Assembly: GCA_016789265.1 (NCBI GenBank)
Contig: JAEUQK010000040.1
Location: forward strand, 33,059-97,058
Direction: 5' to 3'
Length of the DNA: 64,000 nucleotides
Source: Blastocatellia bacterium
GTDB lineage: Bacteria; Acidobacteriota; Blastocatellia; Pyrinomonadales; Pyrinomonadaceae
How positions within the stretch are numbered: position 1 is the stretch's first letter; the number at the start of each line of letters is the position of its first letter. Under the pieces are notes generated by a model that searched no databases, had not been told where the DNA came from, and saw only the letters and a program-made list of their open reading frames with translations. This document shows, one piece after another, positions 30,942-39,680 of this stretch. The position numbers and the translations under genes are program-made.

Positions 30942-33161
30942 ATGAAAAGAACCGGACTCGTTCTCGCGGCCTTTCTTATCTTAACGGTTTTCGCCGCAGC
31001 ACAGGAGAGACTGCTTAGTGTTGACGACATTTTCAGTCCCGACCCAAAGGTACGGATCCCGTTTGGCGGTTCTCCGGTCCGGTTGATCTGGACCTCAGAC
31101 GGGAAGTCGTTCAGGCAGACGCAGGACGGAAAGCTCGTTAGAGTAAACGCCGAAACCGGAGAATCTGCGCCCTTTTACGACTCAGCCAAATTCGCATCGG
31201 CACTTCAGTCCGCAGCGGGAATGAAAGCGGACGAGGCAGACCGGATCGCCAACTCCGTCACGCTGCATTTTAATAACAGCGAGACCGCTATCCTGTTCAA
31301 CCATGCGAACGATCTGTGGTACTACACACTCGCAAACGGGAAGATCTCTCGCCTGACTAATAACAAAGACGAAGAACTGGAAGAAGACCTGAGTCCGGAC
31401 GGTAAATGGGTGAGTTTCGTACGCGGTAATAATTTGTTTGTCGTCGATATTGCTCGCGGCCGCGAAAGACAGATCACACGCGACGGCACCGATAAGATCT
31501 TCAATGGATATCTCGATTGGGTTTACGAGGAGGAACTCTACGGCCGTGGGCAAAAACGCGGTTATTGGTGGTCGCCTGATTCGAAGTGGATCGCATTTCT
31601 GCGGCTCGACGATACGAACGTCCCGAATTTTGTGCTGGCGAATGATACGGTCAATGATCAGATGATCGAGAATACGCCTTATCCTCAGGCGGGTGATCCG
31701 AACCCGAACGTAAAACTCGGACTCGTCGATATAGCTGCTCCAGGGCGCGCCACCCGCGCCATGCGCGCCGGCGCAAGTGCGGCGCGCTTTGCCGACCTTT
31801 CCTCGTACGACCCGTCAGACCTTCTTATTGGGCGCGTCGTGTGGACGCCTAACAGCAATTCCGTACTTATTCAGGCACAAAACCGTATTCAGACATTTCT
31901 CGACCTTGTATCAGTAAGTTTGGGCGGGAAGACGAAGCGGCTATTCCGTGAGACCAGCCCTGCCTGGGTCGGGATCAATGACAATCCGTTCTTCCTCAAA
32001 GACGGTTCGTTCGTCTGGCAATCGGAACGCGATGGATGGAACCATCTCTATATGTATGCGGCCGACGGAAGACTCGTAAAACGCATGACGCAAGGCAAAT
32101 GGGAGGTGCGCGGGGTTTTCGGGATCGACGAGGCCGCCGGCTGGGTCTATTTCAACGGGACGAAGGATAGTCACATCGCTGAGAACATCTATCGCGTAAA
32201 GATCTCAGACGGCACGATCGAGCGTCTCTCTCAGGGCGACGGCTCGCATTCGGCGCTTTTCAACCCCACGTTCACTCACTACGTTGGCGGTTGGAGCGAC
32301 ATAAACACGCCGCCGAAACAACGGCTGTACAAAGCCGATGGATCGCTTGTTCGCACGATCAATGAGAACAACGTCGAGGCGCTTGCACAGTTCAAATTAG
32401 GCCCTGCAGATTTCCTGAAGGTGAAGAATCGCGACGGATTTGAAATGGAAGCGATGATGATCCGACCGCCTGACTTTGACCCAAATAAAAAATATCCGGT
32501 GCTGATCTACACCTATGCCGGCCCGCATGCACCGCAGGTGCGAAATGGCTGGGGCGGCAGCCGTCAGATGTGGCACCAAATGCTTGCCCAAAAAGGCTAC
32601 ATCATCTGGGTCTGCGACAACCGTTCGGCGAGCGGCAAAGGCATCGAATCCACATGGACTATGTACAAAAGCTTTGGCCCGACAGAGCTGAACGATATCG
32701 AGGACGGGATCTCGTATCTGAAGTCGCTCAACTTTGTTGACGGAAACCGCATCGGCATTTGGGGCTGGAGCTTCGGCGGCTTTATGACCAGCTACGCGCT
32801 TACGCATAGCAAGTCGTTCAAGATGGGAATCGCGGGCGGTTCGGTCACGGATTACGCACTTTACGATTCCATCTACACCGAACGCTATATGCTCACGCCG
32901 CAATTGAATCCGGCCGGCTATGACCGAACAAATGTGCTGAAAGCCGCAAAGGACTTGAACGGCCGTCTTCTGTTGATCCACGGCGTGATGGACGACAACG
33001 TCCATATGCAAAACACGACAAAGTTTGTTTACGAACTTCAAAAGGCCGGAAAGCAATTTGACCTGATGCTCTATCCAAATCAACGCCACGGAGTCAACAA
33101 CCCGCCGCAGGTGCATCAGATGTATTCGATGATGACCGAATACATTTTGAGAAACCTGTGA
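30942..33161 (+). CDS. Dipeptidyl-peptidase-IV-like S9 family serine peptidase
   Basis: A 739-residue exported protein. Signal peptide MKRTGLVLAAFLILTVFAAAQ (written here as its two parts: MKRTGLVLAAF, then LILTVFAAAQ). The beta-propeller contains WVYEEELYGR, the Glu-Glu pair that binds the substrate N-terminus in DPP-IV, and WWSPDSKWIAFLRLDD. The C-terminal alpha/beta hydrolase carries the nucleophile GWSFGGFM, Asp in GVMDDNVHMQNT and His in PNQRHGV. It should release N-terminal dipeptides, often Xaa-Pro, in the periplasm. An in-frame start at 30858 is rejected because the signal peptide begins at 30942. Confidence 0.9.
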   Translation: MKRTGLVLAAFLILTVFAAAQERLLSVDDIFSPDPKVRIPFGGSPVRLIWTSDGKSFRQTQDGKLVRVNAETGESAPFYDSAKFASALQSAAGMKADEADRIANSVTLHFNNSETAILFNHANDLWYYTLANGKISRLTNNKDEELEEDLSPDGKWVSFVRGNNLFVVDIARGRERQITRDGTDKIFNGYLDWVYEEELYGRGQKRGYWWSPDSKWIAFLRLDDTNVPNFVLANDTVNDQMIENTPYPQAGDPNPNVKLGLVDIAAPGRATRAMRAGASAARFADLSSYDPSDLLIGRVVWTPNSNSVLIQAQNRIQTFLDLVSVSLGGKTKRLFRETSPAWVGINDNPFFLKDGSFVWQSERDGWNHLYMYAADGRLVKRMTQGKWEVRGVFGIDEAAGWVYFNGTKDSHIAENIYRVKISDGTIERLSQGDGSHSALFNPTFTHYVGGWSDINTPPKQRLYKADGSLVRTINENNVEALAQFKLGPADFLKVKNRDGFEMEAMMIRPPDFDPNKKYPVLIYTYAGPHAPQVRNGWGGSRQMWHQMLAQKGYIIWVCDNRSASGKGIESTWTMYKSFGPTELNDIEDGISYLKSLNFVDGNRIGIWGWSFGGFMTSYALTHSKSFKMGIAGGSVTDYALYDSIYTERYMLTPQLNPAGYDRTNVLKAAKDLNGRLLLIHGVMDDNVHMQNTTKFVYELQKAGKQFDLMLYPNQRHGVNNPPQVHQMYSMMTEYILRNL

Positions 33162-33205
33162 ACCTGTTAGAACACTTCAGGCTTGATCGATCCAAACGCT
33201 TGAAC

Positions 33206-33784
33206 ATGAAAAAGAATTTTCAAACATTTGTCTTCATCTTTATCATTTTTGCTTCAGCTGGTGCGAGTTTCATTTCTGCCCAGACCGACAAGCGAATCGA
33301 GGAGATAAGGGATCTTTACACGCAAACGAATGAAGCGATCGCGATAGCCGAAAAAGAAGCACCATATTCCGAGATCTATGTGGTGGAGCTTTCGGTAAAC
33401 AAGACAGGAAATTCTTATCCGGCGGTGGGAACATACTCGAACATATCTCGTTTCTATTACACGTTTGGCGACCGCGAGAAGGATCCGTATCCGAATCGAC
33501 TGATGAAGATCAATGTCGTCACCAAACGTGCGGCGATGATCACCAACAGTGAGTTCCTTTTCAGTGCCGCCGGGCAACTCGTGTTCGGTTTCGTAAAGAC
33601 CGATGGAGAGGAAGCACGGGAGACCCGACTCTATTTCTCCGCCGGCCAATTGATAAAACTTCTTGACGGCGAACGCGAAGTTAATATCAAAAATCGCAAT
33701 GCGATCGAGACGGCCGCAGCCTTCAAACGCGAATCCGCGAGACTCGTTTCACTCTTCAATGCCGCACTCAAGGAAGGAATCTGA
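33206..33784 (+). CDS. Secreted protein of unknown function
   Basis: A 192-residue protein with a clear signal peptide (MKKNFQTFVFIFIIFASAG, cleavage near SAQ). The mature part is mixed alpha/beta with a helix of Glu, Ala and Ile (EEIRDLYTQTNEAIAIAEK) and several Tyr/Phe-rich strands. No family is recognised. The ATG at 33206 is chosen because it opens the signal peptide; a frame from 33158 overlaps the peptidase stop by four bases. It is probably cotranscribed with the S9 peptidase. Confidence 0.65.
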   Translation: MKKNFQTFVFIFIIFASAGASFISAQTDKRIEEIRDLYTQTNEAIAIAEKEAPYSEIYVVELSVNKTGNSYPAVGTYSNISRFYYTFGDREKDPYPNRLMKINVVTKRAAMITNSEFLFSAAGQLVFGFVKTDGEEARETRLYFSAGQLIKLLDGEREVNIKNRNAIETAAAFKRESARLVSLFNAALKEGI

Positions 33785-33975
33785 TCGGCTCGGTTATTTG
33801 TGACATATTTATGCTGGACCCGAGCCTCGCCGCCTCTTCCCTCAAATCCAAAAATAAATAGAAAAAAGAATTGTAATGACATTTGACGAGGTTGCATATA
33901 GGATATGTGCGTCCTATTCGCAAGATAGCCGCCGCTTGGTTTTTATTAACAGAACCGTGATGGACGTGTCGCAAT

Positions 33976-34560
33976 ATGTCGGGCAGAATGCAAACATTTT
34001 TATCAGTTGCCGTGATAGTGATCATTTCTTCTGTTCCCGACAAAGCGCAGACCGCATCCGACCGCACCGGAACGCGTCAGATCATCGTTTTCCAGACCGA
34101 CGGTGATCAGCTTCGTACCCTGCGATCCGAAAATGAGGAGCTAGGCGGCACGACAAAATTCACGTTTTATTAGATCGTGGCACTCGCAAAGCGTAAAGGC
34201 GTCATCATCCATACGGTCTATTCCGGACTAGATCTTTCGAAGCTGACCAAGCGCGATCGGAGGGAATCCGTTCGCAAAGAGCTCTAAGAAGAAAGGTATG
34301 CAGCGTCGCTTTCGTCAAGAAGACGGACCTCGGAGTCGATCCCATTAAGACTGACTTCGGACTATCTGACATCCCGGGCGGAGCTTTCGAGAAAGAACGG
34401 GCAGCCGTTGAAAGCCTTGCGGTTAGAACGGGCGGGTTGGCGCAGACGCTTCGTTCGTCGACAGACCGAGGCTGCGATCAGCAAGGGGGCGAACTATTTT
34501 GGCGAGAAGATGCCGAGAACACTGCTTCAGCCACCCCATTTTGACGGGCCGATAAAACGA
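33976..34560 (+). pseudogene. Decayed VWFA-related (VWA domain) secreted protein gene
   Basis: One frame gives a signal-like start (MSGRMQTFLSVAVIVIISS), then RQIIVFQTDGDQLRTL as in acidobacterial VWA proteins, a TAG stop at 34171-34173, then in the same frame IVALAKRKGVIIHTVYSGLD and a TAA at 34285-34287. A shifted frame downstream gives EKERAAVESLAVRTGG, again family-like (the ALAxxTGG segment before the propeller-like part). So two nonsense codons and a frameshift are present and the gene is dead. An intact relative is at 42126-44291. Confidence 0.7.
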
Positions 34561-34570
34561 TCAAATGTGA

Positions 34571-35158
34571 CTACGCGATGTCGGCGGGAGTGTCTATGTC
34601 AAAAGTGGCTTCCGGAAGACTGATCGTCATCGCGCCCAGAAAGTTTCTGATGATCTCTCTGGCGCCTTTGTCGCCTCTAATGTCCATCAGCGATCTAAAA
34701 ACGTTCCTATCAAACAGTGCGGGCACACCTGCAACACCGTCATATTCGGCAGCGATGATCGGCGGTCGATCATTGGAATAGCGGTAGATGAAAAGGGAGA
34801 GCTTGTCGGCGGTGACGTTCGGCTGGTCGCAGAGCGAGATCAAGACCGCATCGATATCTTTCTCGAGTTCGAGAAAACGATCAATGCCGACGCGGATCGA
34901 CGAACTCATTCCTTCTTCCCATTCTGAATTCTCAACGATCACGACATCGAGTCCGTCGAGTTCGTTTCTTGATCCTTCGATCTCTGCGCCAAGGACGACT
35001 ACCACTGGATCACAGCCAGCTTCGATCAAAGCTTCAGCGGCGGCCCGAACTAGGGTTTTGCCTTCAAATTCGAGAAGCTGCTTAGGCCGTCCCAGCCGCC
35101 GCGAACCTCCGGCAGCAAGAAGCAGTCCGCCGATCTTCGGTCTGTTATTTTCGGTCAT
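34571..35158 (-). CDS. MocA-like molybdopterin nucleotidyltransferase
   Basis: A 195-residue Rossmann-like NTP transferase. The N-terminal LLLAAGGSRRLGRPKQLL is the nucleotide-binding signature of MobA/MocA; SEWEEGMSSSIRVG and ISLCDQPNVT are typical of the MocA (CTP:molybdopterin cytidylyltransferase) branch, which prepares MCD for xanthine-oxidase-family enzymes. It overlaps the xdhC-like gene by 14 bases and lies downstream of the iorAB-type oxidoreductase, whose cofactor it probably makes. Confidence 0.85.
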   Translation of the reverse strand: MTENNRPKIGGLLLAAGGSRRLGRPKQLLEFEGKTLVRAAAEALIEAGCDPVVVVLGAEIEGSRNELDGLDVVIVENSEWEEGMSSSIRVGIDRFLELEKDIDAVLISLCDQPNVTADKLSLFIYRYSNDRPPIIAAEYDGVAGVPALFDRNVFRSLMDIRGDKGAREIIRNFLGAMTISLPEATFDIDTPADIA

Positions 35159-36233
35159 AGATCGGCGCGTTTCGGTCGCGGAGCGGCCCGCCGCTTCGAT
35201 GTTTGAGAACGCTCTGGATCTCTGCTGATATTGAGACCGCGATCGATTCCGGTGTGTCGCCCCCGATGTCTAGTCCGGCCGGTGATCGAAGCCGCGATAT
35301 TTGTTCCGCGGAAAAGTGTTCACCGATCTCCGCAAGCATCTGTTCCGTACGTTTTTTCGGTCCCAACGCACCGACGTAAAACGCTTTCGAATTCAACGCT
35401 CCCGAGAGCATCGCCTTGTCGCGATCATAGTTGTGATTCATCAACACGAAGGCCGTCAGTTCATCTACGTCCCATTCAGGTTTCGCATCTCGATCCAGCG
35501 AGACAAGCGCATCGCATTTCGGAAATCTTTCTTCGGTCAGAAACGCGGGCCGGTGATCGCAAACGTTGACTCTCCATCCGAGAGCGTCGCCGGCATCAGC
35601 AAGTGGAACGGCATCGGCACCAGCACCTAAAATGTATAGCTGAACCGGCGGCCTGATCAGTTCGAAAGCAAACTCTACGAAGCCGTCATCGATCTCGTAC
35701 TTGATAGTCTGGTAGTTGGATGCAGAGTCTGCGAATGTCTCCAGATCATCGATCATCCCGGGCAGTGCGTTCTCATTTGTGATGTCTTCGGCGAAGAAAC
35801 GTTTCCCGATGTTAATATGAGTCTCGCCCTGGAAACCGATCGCCACCGCGCATTCGATGCGTTTACGCGAATCGTACGAACGCTGGAGAGCGGTAATTAT
35901 CTCGCTCGTCTTATCGACCGCTTCAAGCAGAATGCGAAGCACGCCGCGGCAGCCCATGTTCAAACTGAATACGGAGTTTTCGTCCGCGGTCGTGTCATAT
36001 GTAAAGACCTCCGCGATTCCAGTCGCAATAACGCGTTTGGCTCGTTCCAAAACGTCGGCTTCTAAGCATCCGCCTGAGACCGTCCCGACCGCATCGCCGT
36101 TAGCCTTGATCAACATCCGCGCTCCGGGCAGCCGATAACCCGAACCTTTCAGGTCAACTACGGTCGCAAGCACGGATTTTTCTCCCGCCGGCAGCTTTTC
36201 AACTTCTTTCAGTATTTCTCTTATCTCTTTCAT
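35145..36233 (-). CDS. XdhC/CoxF-family molybdoenzyme maturation factor
   Basis: A 362-residue protein. The N-terminal XdhC domain has SVLATVVDLKGSGYRLPGA and GTVSGGCLEADV; the C-terminal Rossmann domain has LYILGAGADAVPLADAGDALGW, the dinucleotide-binding part, followed by LMNHNYDRDKAML and YVGALGPKKRTEQML. XdhC proteins bind and sulfurate molybdenum cofactor and insert it into the xanthine-oxidase family. Its 5' end is 57 bases from the stop of the cytochrome gene, so the five-gene leftward unit (39549 to 34571) may be one operon. Confidence 0.9.
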   Translation of the reverse strand: MKEIREILKEVEKLPAGEKSVLATVVDLKGSGYRLPGARMLIKANGDAVGTVSGGCLEADVLERAKRVIATGIAEVFTYDTTADENSVFSLNMGCRGVLRILLEAVDKTSEIITALQRSYDSRKRIECAVAIGFQGETHINIGKRFFAEDITNENALPGMIDDLETFADSASNYQTIKYEIDDGFVEFAFELIRPPVQLYILGAGADAVPLADAGDALGWRVNVCDHRPAFLTEERFPKCDALVSLDRDAKPEWDVDELTAFVLMNHNYDRDKAMLSGALNSKAFYVGALGPKKRTEQMLAEIGEHFSAEQISRLRSPAGLDIGGDTPESIAVSISAEIQSVLKHRSGGPLRDRNAPIYDRK

Positions 36234-36290
36234 CTAAATAAAACGCGGCCACCGTCTGGTCGCCGCGAATCTCGACTCGATCTCATTTCC

Positions 36291-36926
36291 TTACTCCGGA
36301 CACGCACCGCCGTTGTTAATCCATTCGTTCAGTTTTGCAACAAAATCGGCGTGGCTCAACGGAGGCAGCGTTCTTCCTTCACCCGGTGACCACGCCCACA
36401 TCACGAGCGGATCTGTTTCGACGTGATGTACGGCTTCTTTCAGAGTCTTCCCCCCGCCATTCGTTTTCGGATCCTTTAGGTTTTTACATAGCTGCGATGC
36501 GGTCACTCCTTGAAACGGCATTTTGTGATCTGCAGGAGGCATGTGCCAGTTCGGAGCTCCGGGCGGCAAGCCCTCGCCTTCCAGATTCATCTCCTGATGA
36601 CACGTGCTGCATCGCTGTTCCGGCGCGCCTTTGCCGTCTGTGCCGCGGATCACTCCCATGGTGTGAGGCGTCATCTTATCGCCTTGCGTGGGAGTGTCGC
36701 CGGCGGGATGACAGTTTGCGCAGCGAGCGGAAAAGAAAACCTTTACCGCATCGTTAAAAGCCGCACGTGCCTTGACCGGATCGTCTGTTAACGCGGCCTG
36801 GCCGACAGTGATGTCGGAGGCCAAAACGCGTTCGATGCCGCGTCCACGATCAGTAAGCAAACCTATCGATGCGAGGACAATTGCCAAGAAAACGGTACCC
36901 AGTTTTAAAGACCTAAAACTCATCAT
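36291..36926 (-). CDS. Diheme-type c-type cytochrome of the Ior operon
   Basis: A 211-residue protein with an N-terminal membrane/signal helix and two heme-binding motifs, CANCHPAG and CSTCHQEMN. The distal Met ligands cannot be assigned with confidence. The start ATG overlaps the stop of the molybdopterin subunit (ATGA), showing translational coupling. It is the likely electron acceptor for the iorAB-like enzyme, passing electrons from substrate hydroxylation to the respiratory chain in the periplasm. The C-terminus [11 protein letters not shown] is a typical cytochrome helix. Confidence 0.82.
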   Translation of the reverse strand: MMSFRSLKLGTVFLAIVLASIGLLTDRGRGIERVLASDITVGQAALTDDPVKARAAFNDAVKVFFSARCANCHPAGDTPTQGDKMTPHTMGVIRGTDGKGAPEQRCSTCHQEMNLEGEGLPPGAPNWHMPPADHKMPFQGVTASQLCKNLKDPKTNGGGKTLKEAVHHVETDPLVMWAWSPGEGRTLPPLSHADFVAKLNEWINNGGACPE

Positions 36927-39091
36927 GCCTTTGCCGCAAGGTCAGCCGGTTTGATCGGCAGGCTGCGAACACGCTTTCCGGTTGCCGCGAAAATGGCGTT
37001 TACAACAGCCGGAGCGATCGGCGGTGTTCCCGGTTCGCCGACGCCGCCGTGCTTCTCATTGCTCGGCACGATGTAAACTTCGACCTTAGGCATTTCGCTA
37101 ATACGGAGAGCTTTGTAGTCGTTGAAATTCTTCTGAACGATCTTTCCGTCTTTGACCGTGATCTCGCCGTAGAGAGCAGCAGAAAGCCCGTAAACGATCG
37201 CACCTTCCATTTGTGCCGCGACTGTGTCGGGGTTAACGACCTGGCCGCAATCGACGGCGCAAACCACGCGATGCACCTTGACCTGTCCGTCCTTTGCGAC
37301 CGAAACCTCGGCAACCTGTGCGACCCAGCTTCCAAAGCTTTCATGAACTGCAATGCCTTGAAACGTACCGGCTGACGGTTTGCCCCAATTTGCCTTCTCC
37401 GCAGCAAGCTTTACCACTCCCGCATGACGCGGGTGATTTCCGAGCATTGCGAGTCGGAACGCGACAGGGTCTTTACCGGCCGCCGCCGCTACTTCGTCGA
37501 GAAAACACTCGGTCGAAAACGCAGTGTGAGAACTGCCGACCGAACGCCAAAACCCAACCGGTACGCCCGAATTCGTGTTGATCCAGTCGCACTGAAAGTT
37601 CGGGAAATCGTAAGGCAGGTCAGCCGCGCCTTCTACTGAAGATCCATCGACCTTCCCGGGCTGGACCCAACCGAATCGCGTCATTATAGAATCGGTCGCG
37701 ATACGGTGGTGCCAGAAGACCGGGTTTCCGCTCGCGTCCAGGCCGGCTGACATCTTGTTATAAGCTGCCGGGCGATAGAAATCGTTTTGGACGTCGTCTT
37801 CTCGCGTCCAAACGACCTTGACAGGTTTGCCGACGGCCTTTGAAACGTTCGTCGCATCGACCACATAATCAAGCTCGAACCTGCGTCCAAATCCGCCGCC
37901 AAGCATGGTCGTGTTCACCTTTACCTTTTCAACGGGAACTCCTGCGATCTTGGCGACAGTCTCCTGCACCTGCATCTGGGCCTGAATGCCGCCCCAAACT
38001 TCGGCACCGTCCGCGCGTACATCGGCGGTAAAGTTCATCGGCTCCATGCAGGTATGCGCAAGGTACGGAGCCCAATAAACGGCTTCGACCGTCTTCGCCG
38101 CCTTCGTCTTGGCGGCTTCGACATCGCCTTTTTTACCGGCCTCTAATCCCTTCTCTTTGTTCGCACCGTCGGCGAACTTTGCATAAAGAGTTTCGCTCGA
38201 AACGGTCGCCATCGGCCCGTCGTCCCAGGTCACCTTAAGTGCCGTTCGGCCGCGACGTGCGGCATAATAGTTTTCGGCGACGACGGCCACACCATAGCCA
38301 AGCGGAACGATGTTCGTCACACCCTTGATCGCCTTCGCAGCAGCATCGTCAACGCTCTTCACTTTTCCGCCGATCACAGGCGAACGCAGGATCGTTGCAT
38401 AAAGCATTCCCGGAACCTTTACATCGAGGCCAAAGACAGCTTTTCCTATAACCTTATCCGGCGTGTCCAGTCTCTTAATTCCTTTTCCGATGTATCTGAA
38501 ATCTTTTGGATCCTTGAGTTTTGGCTCGGCAGGAGGAGTTATCTTTGCTGCCGCTTCCAATAGGTCGCCGTACTTCACCTTGCGCGAACTCGCCGTATGT
38601 ACGACCTCACCGTTCGCTGCCTTTAGTTCGCCCACAGGCGCACCTAATTGCTGCGCCGCTGCCGCGACAAGCATTTCCCTGACCGCCGCCGCCGACTTTC
38701 TCAGCGGCATGAAAAACGCCTTTACACTCGAGCTTCCCCCCGTGCCTTGCATTCCCATTTGCGGGTTGATAAATGCCTTGTCCGCCGGAGCCGATTCATA
38801 GCTGACGTTTGCCCAATCGACCTCAAGTTCGTCCGCAACGATCATCGGCAGGGAAGTCAGAACGCCCTGCCCCATCTCGACCTGGCCCACGACGACGGTT
38901 ACCTTGCCGTCCTTCGCGATCTTGATAAAAGCGTTGGGTTGAAAATCAGCAGCCGGTTCGGGCGGTTTGATACCCAAACGCTCTTCCGCTCTGGTCACAA
39001 GTGGAATATTCATCCCGACGACCAAGGCGCCGCCGGCAGCCAACGATGCTTTCAAAAACGAACGCCGATCCATTTCCGGTTTTGCTGTCAT
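36923..39091 (-). CDS. iorB: Isoquinoline-1-oxidoreductase-type molybdopterin subunit
   Basis: A 722-residue xanthine-dehydrogenase-family large subunit. A twin-arginine signal ([14 protein letters not shown]) marks export to the periplasm with folded cofactor. Family signals: [33 protein letters not shown] around the Moco, [15 protein letters not shown], and the active-site Glu segment [17 protein letters not shown]. The two-domain IorB layout (about 720-750 residues) fits. Together with the [2Fe-2S] subunit and cytochrome it should hydroxylate N-heteroaromatic compounds or oxidise aldehydes; the true substrate cannot be read from sequence. Confidence 0.87.
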   Translation of the reverse strand: MTAKPEMDRRSFLKASLAAGGALVVGMNIPLVTRAEERLGIKPPEPAADFQPNAFIKIAKDGKVTVVVGQVEMGQGVLTSLPMIVADELEVDWANVSYESAPADKAFINPQMGMQGTGGSSSVKAFFMPLRKSAAAVREMLVAAAAQQLGAPVGELKAANGEVVHTASSRKVKYGDLLEAAAKITPPAEPKLKDPKDFRYIGKGIKRLDTPDKVIGKAVFGLDVKVPGMLYATILRSPVIGGKVKSVDDAAAKAIKGVTNIVPLGYGVAVVAENYYAARRGRTALKVTWDDGPMATVSSETLYAKFADGANKEKGLEAGKKGDVEAAKTKAAKTVEAVYWAPYLAHTCMEPMNFTADVRADGAEVWGGIQAQMQVQETVAKIAGVPVEKVKVNTTMLGGGFGRRFELDYVVDATNVSKAVGKPVKVVWTREDDVQNDFYRPAAYNKMSAGLDASGNPVFWHHRIATDSIMTRFGWVQPGKVDGSSVEGAADLPYDFPNFQCDWINTNSGVPVGFWRSVGSSHTAFSTECFLDEVAAAAGKDPVAFRLAMLGNHPRHAGVVKLAAEKANWGKPSAGTFQGIAVHESFGSWVAQVAEVSVAKDGQVKVHRVVCAVDCGQVVNPDTVAAQMEGAIVYGLSAALYGEITVKDGKIVQKNFNDYKALRISEMPKVEVYIVPSNEKHGGVGEPGTPPIAPAVVNAIFAATGKRVRSLPIKPADLAAKA

Positions 39092-39549
39092 TTCGCACCT
39101 CCGTTGATCGCGGCCTTTTTGATCGCGTCGCGAATTCGGTTATAGGTCCCGCAGCGGCAAATAATGCCGGCCATTGCCCGGTCGATGTCCGCATCGGTCG
39201 GCTTCGGGGTGGTTTTCAGCAAGACGGCCGCTGTCATTATCTGTCCGGATTGGCAATAGCCGCATTGAGGCGCGTCTGCGTCGATCCAAGCCTTCTGCAG
39301 CGGATGACTGCCGTCCGGTGAAAGCCCTTCGATCGTCGTGACTTCTTTGCCCGCGACCGAACTCAGCGGCGTTATGCACGAACGCCTCGCTTCGCCATCT
39401 ACATGCACCGTGCATGAACCGCACTGAGCGATGCCGCAGCCGAATTTCGTGCCGGTCAGACCTATCTCGTCCCGAAGGACCCAAAGCAGCGGCGTGCTCG
39501 GGTCTGCCGAAACATCATATTGCTTACGGTTCACACTGATCTTTGCCAT
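39088..39549 (-). CDS. iorA: Isoquinoline-1-oxidoreductase-type [2Fe-2S] subunit
   Basis: A 153-residue protein with two [2Fe-2S] clusters: plant-type CGIAQCGSC with a fourth Cys (C38, C43, C46, C58) and the four-helix type CGYC with CRC (C96, C99, C131, C133). Length fits IorA/CoxS-type small subunits. The stop overlaps the start of the large-subunit gene (ATGA). It has no signal peptide and would be carried through the Tat system with its partner. First gene of the operon. Confidence 0.9.
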   Translation of the reverse strand: MAKISVNRKQYDVSADPSTPLLWVLRDEIGLTGTKFGCGIAQCGSCTVHVDGEARRSCITPLSSVAGKEVTTIEGLSPDGSHPLQKAWIDADAPQCGYCQSGQIMTAAVLLKTTPKPTDADIDRAMAGIICRCGTYNRIRDAIKKAAINGGAK

Positions 39550-39680
39550 CGTAGAACTCCCGCGGTACTAAATGTAAATTAATTATTTAGAGATCGAACT
39601 TTTTGTGCACCCGATTATATCACAGGGCAAAACTGAGCTATATCCGCCTCTCGCGTTCAGGCCATGCAAGATCGAATTAA

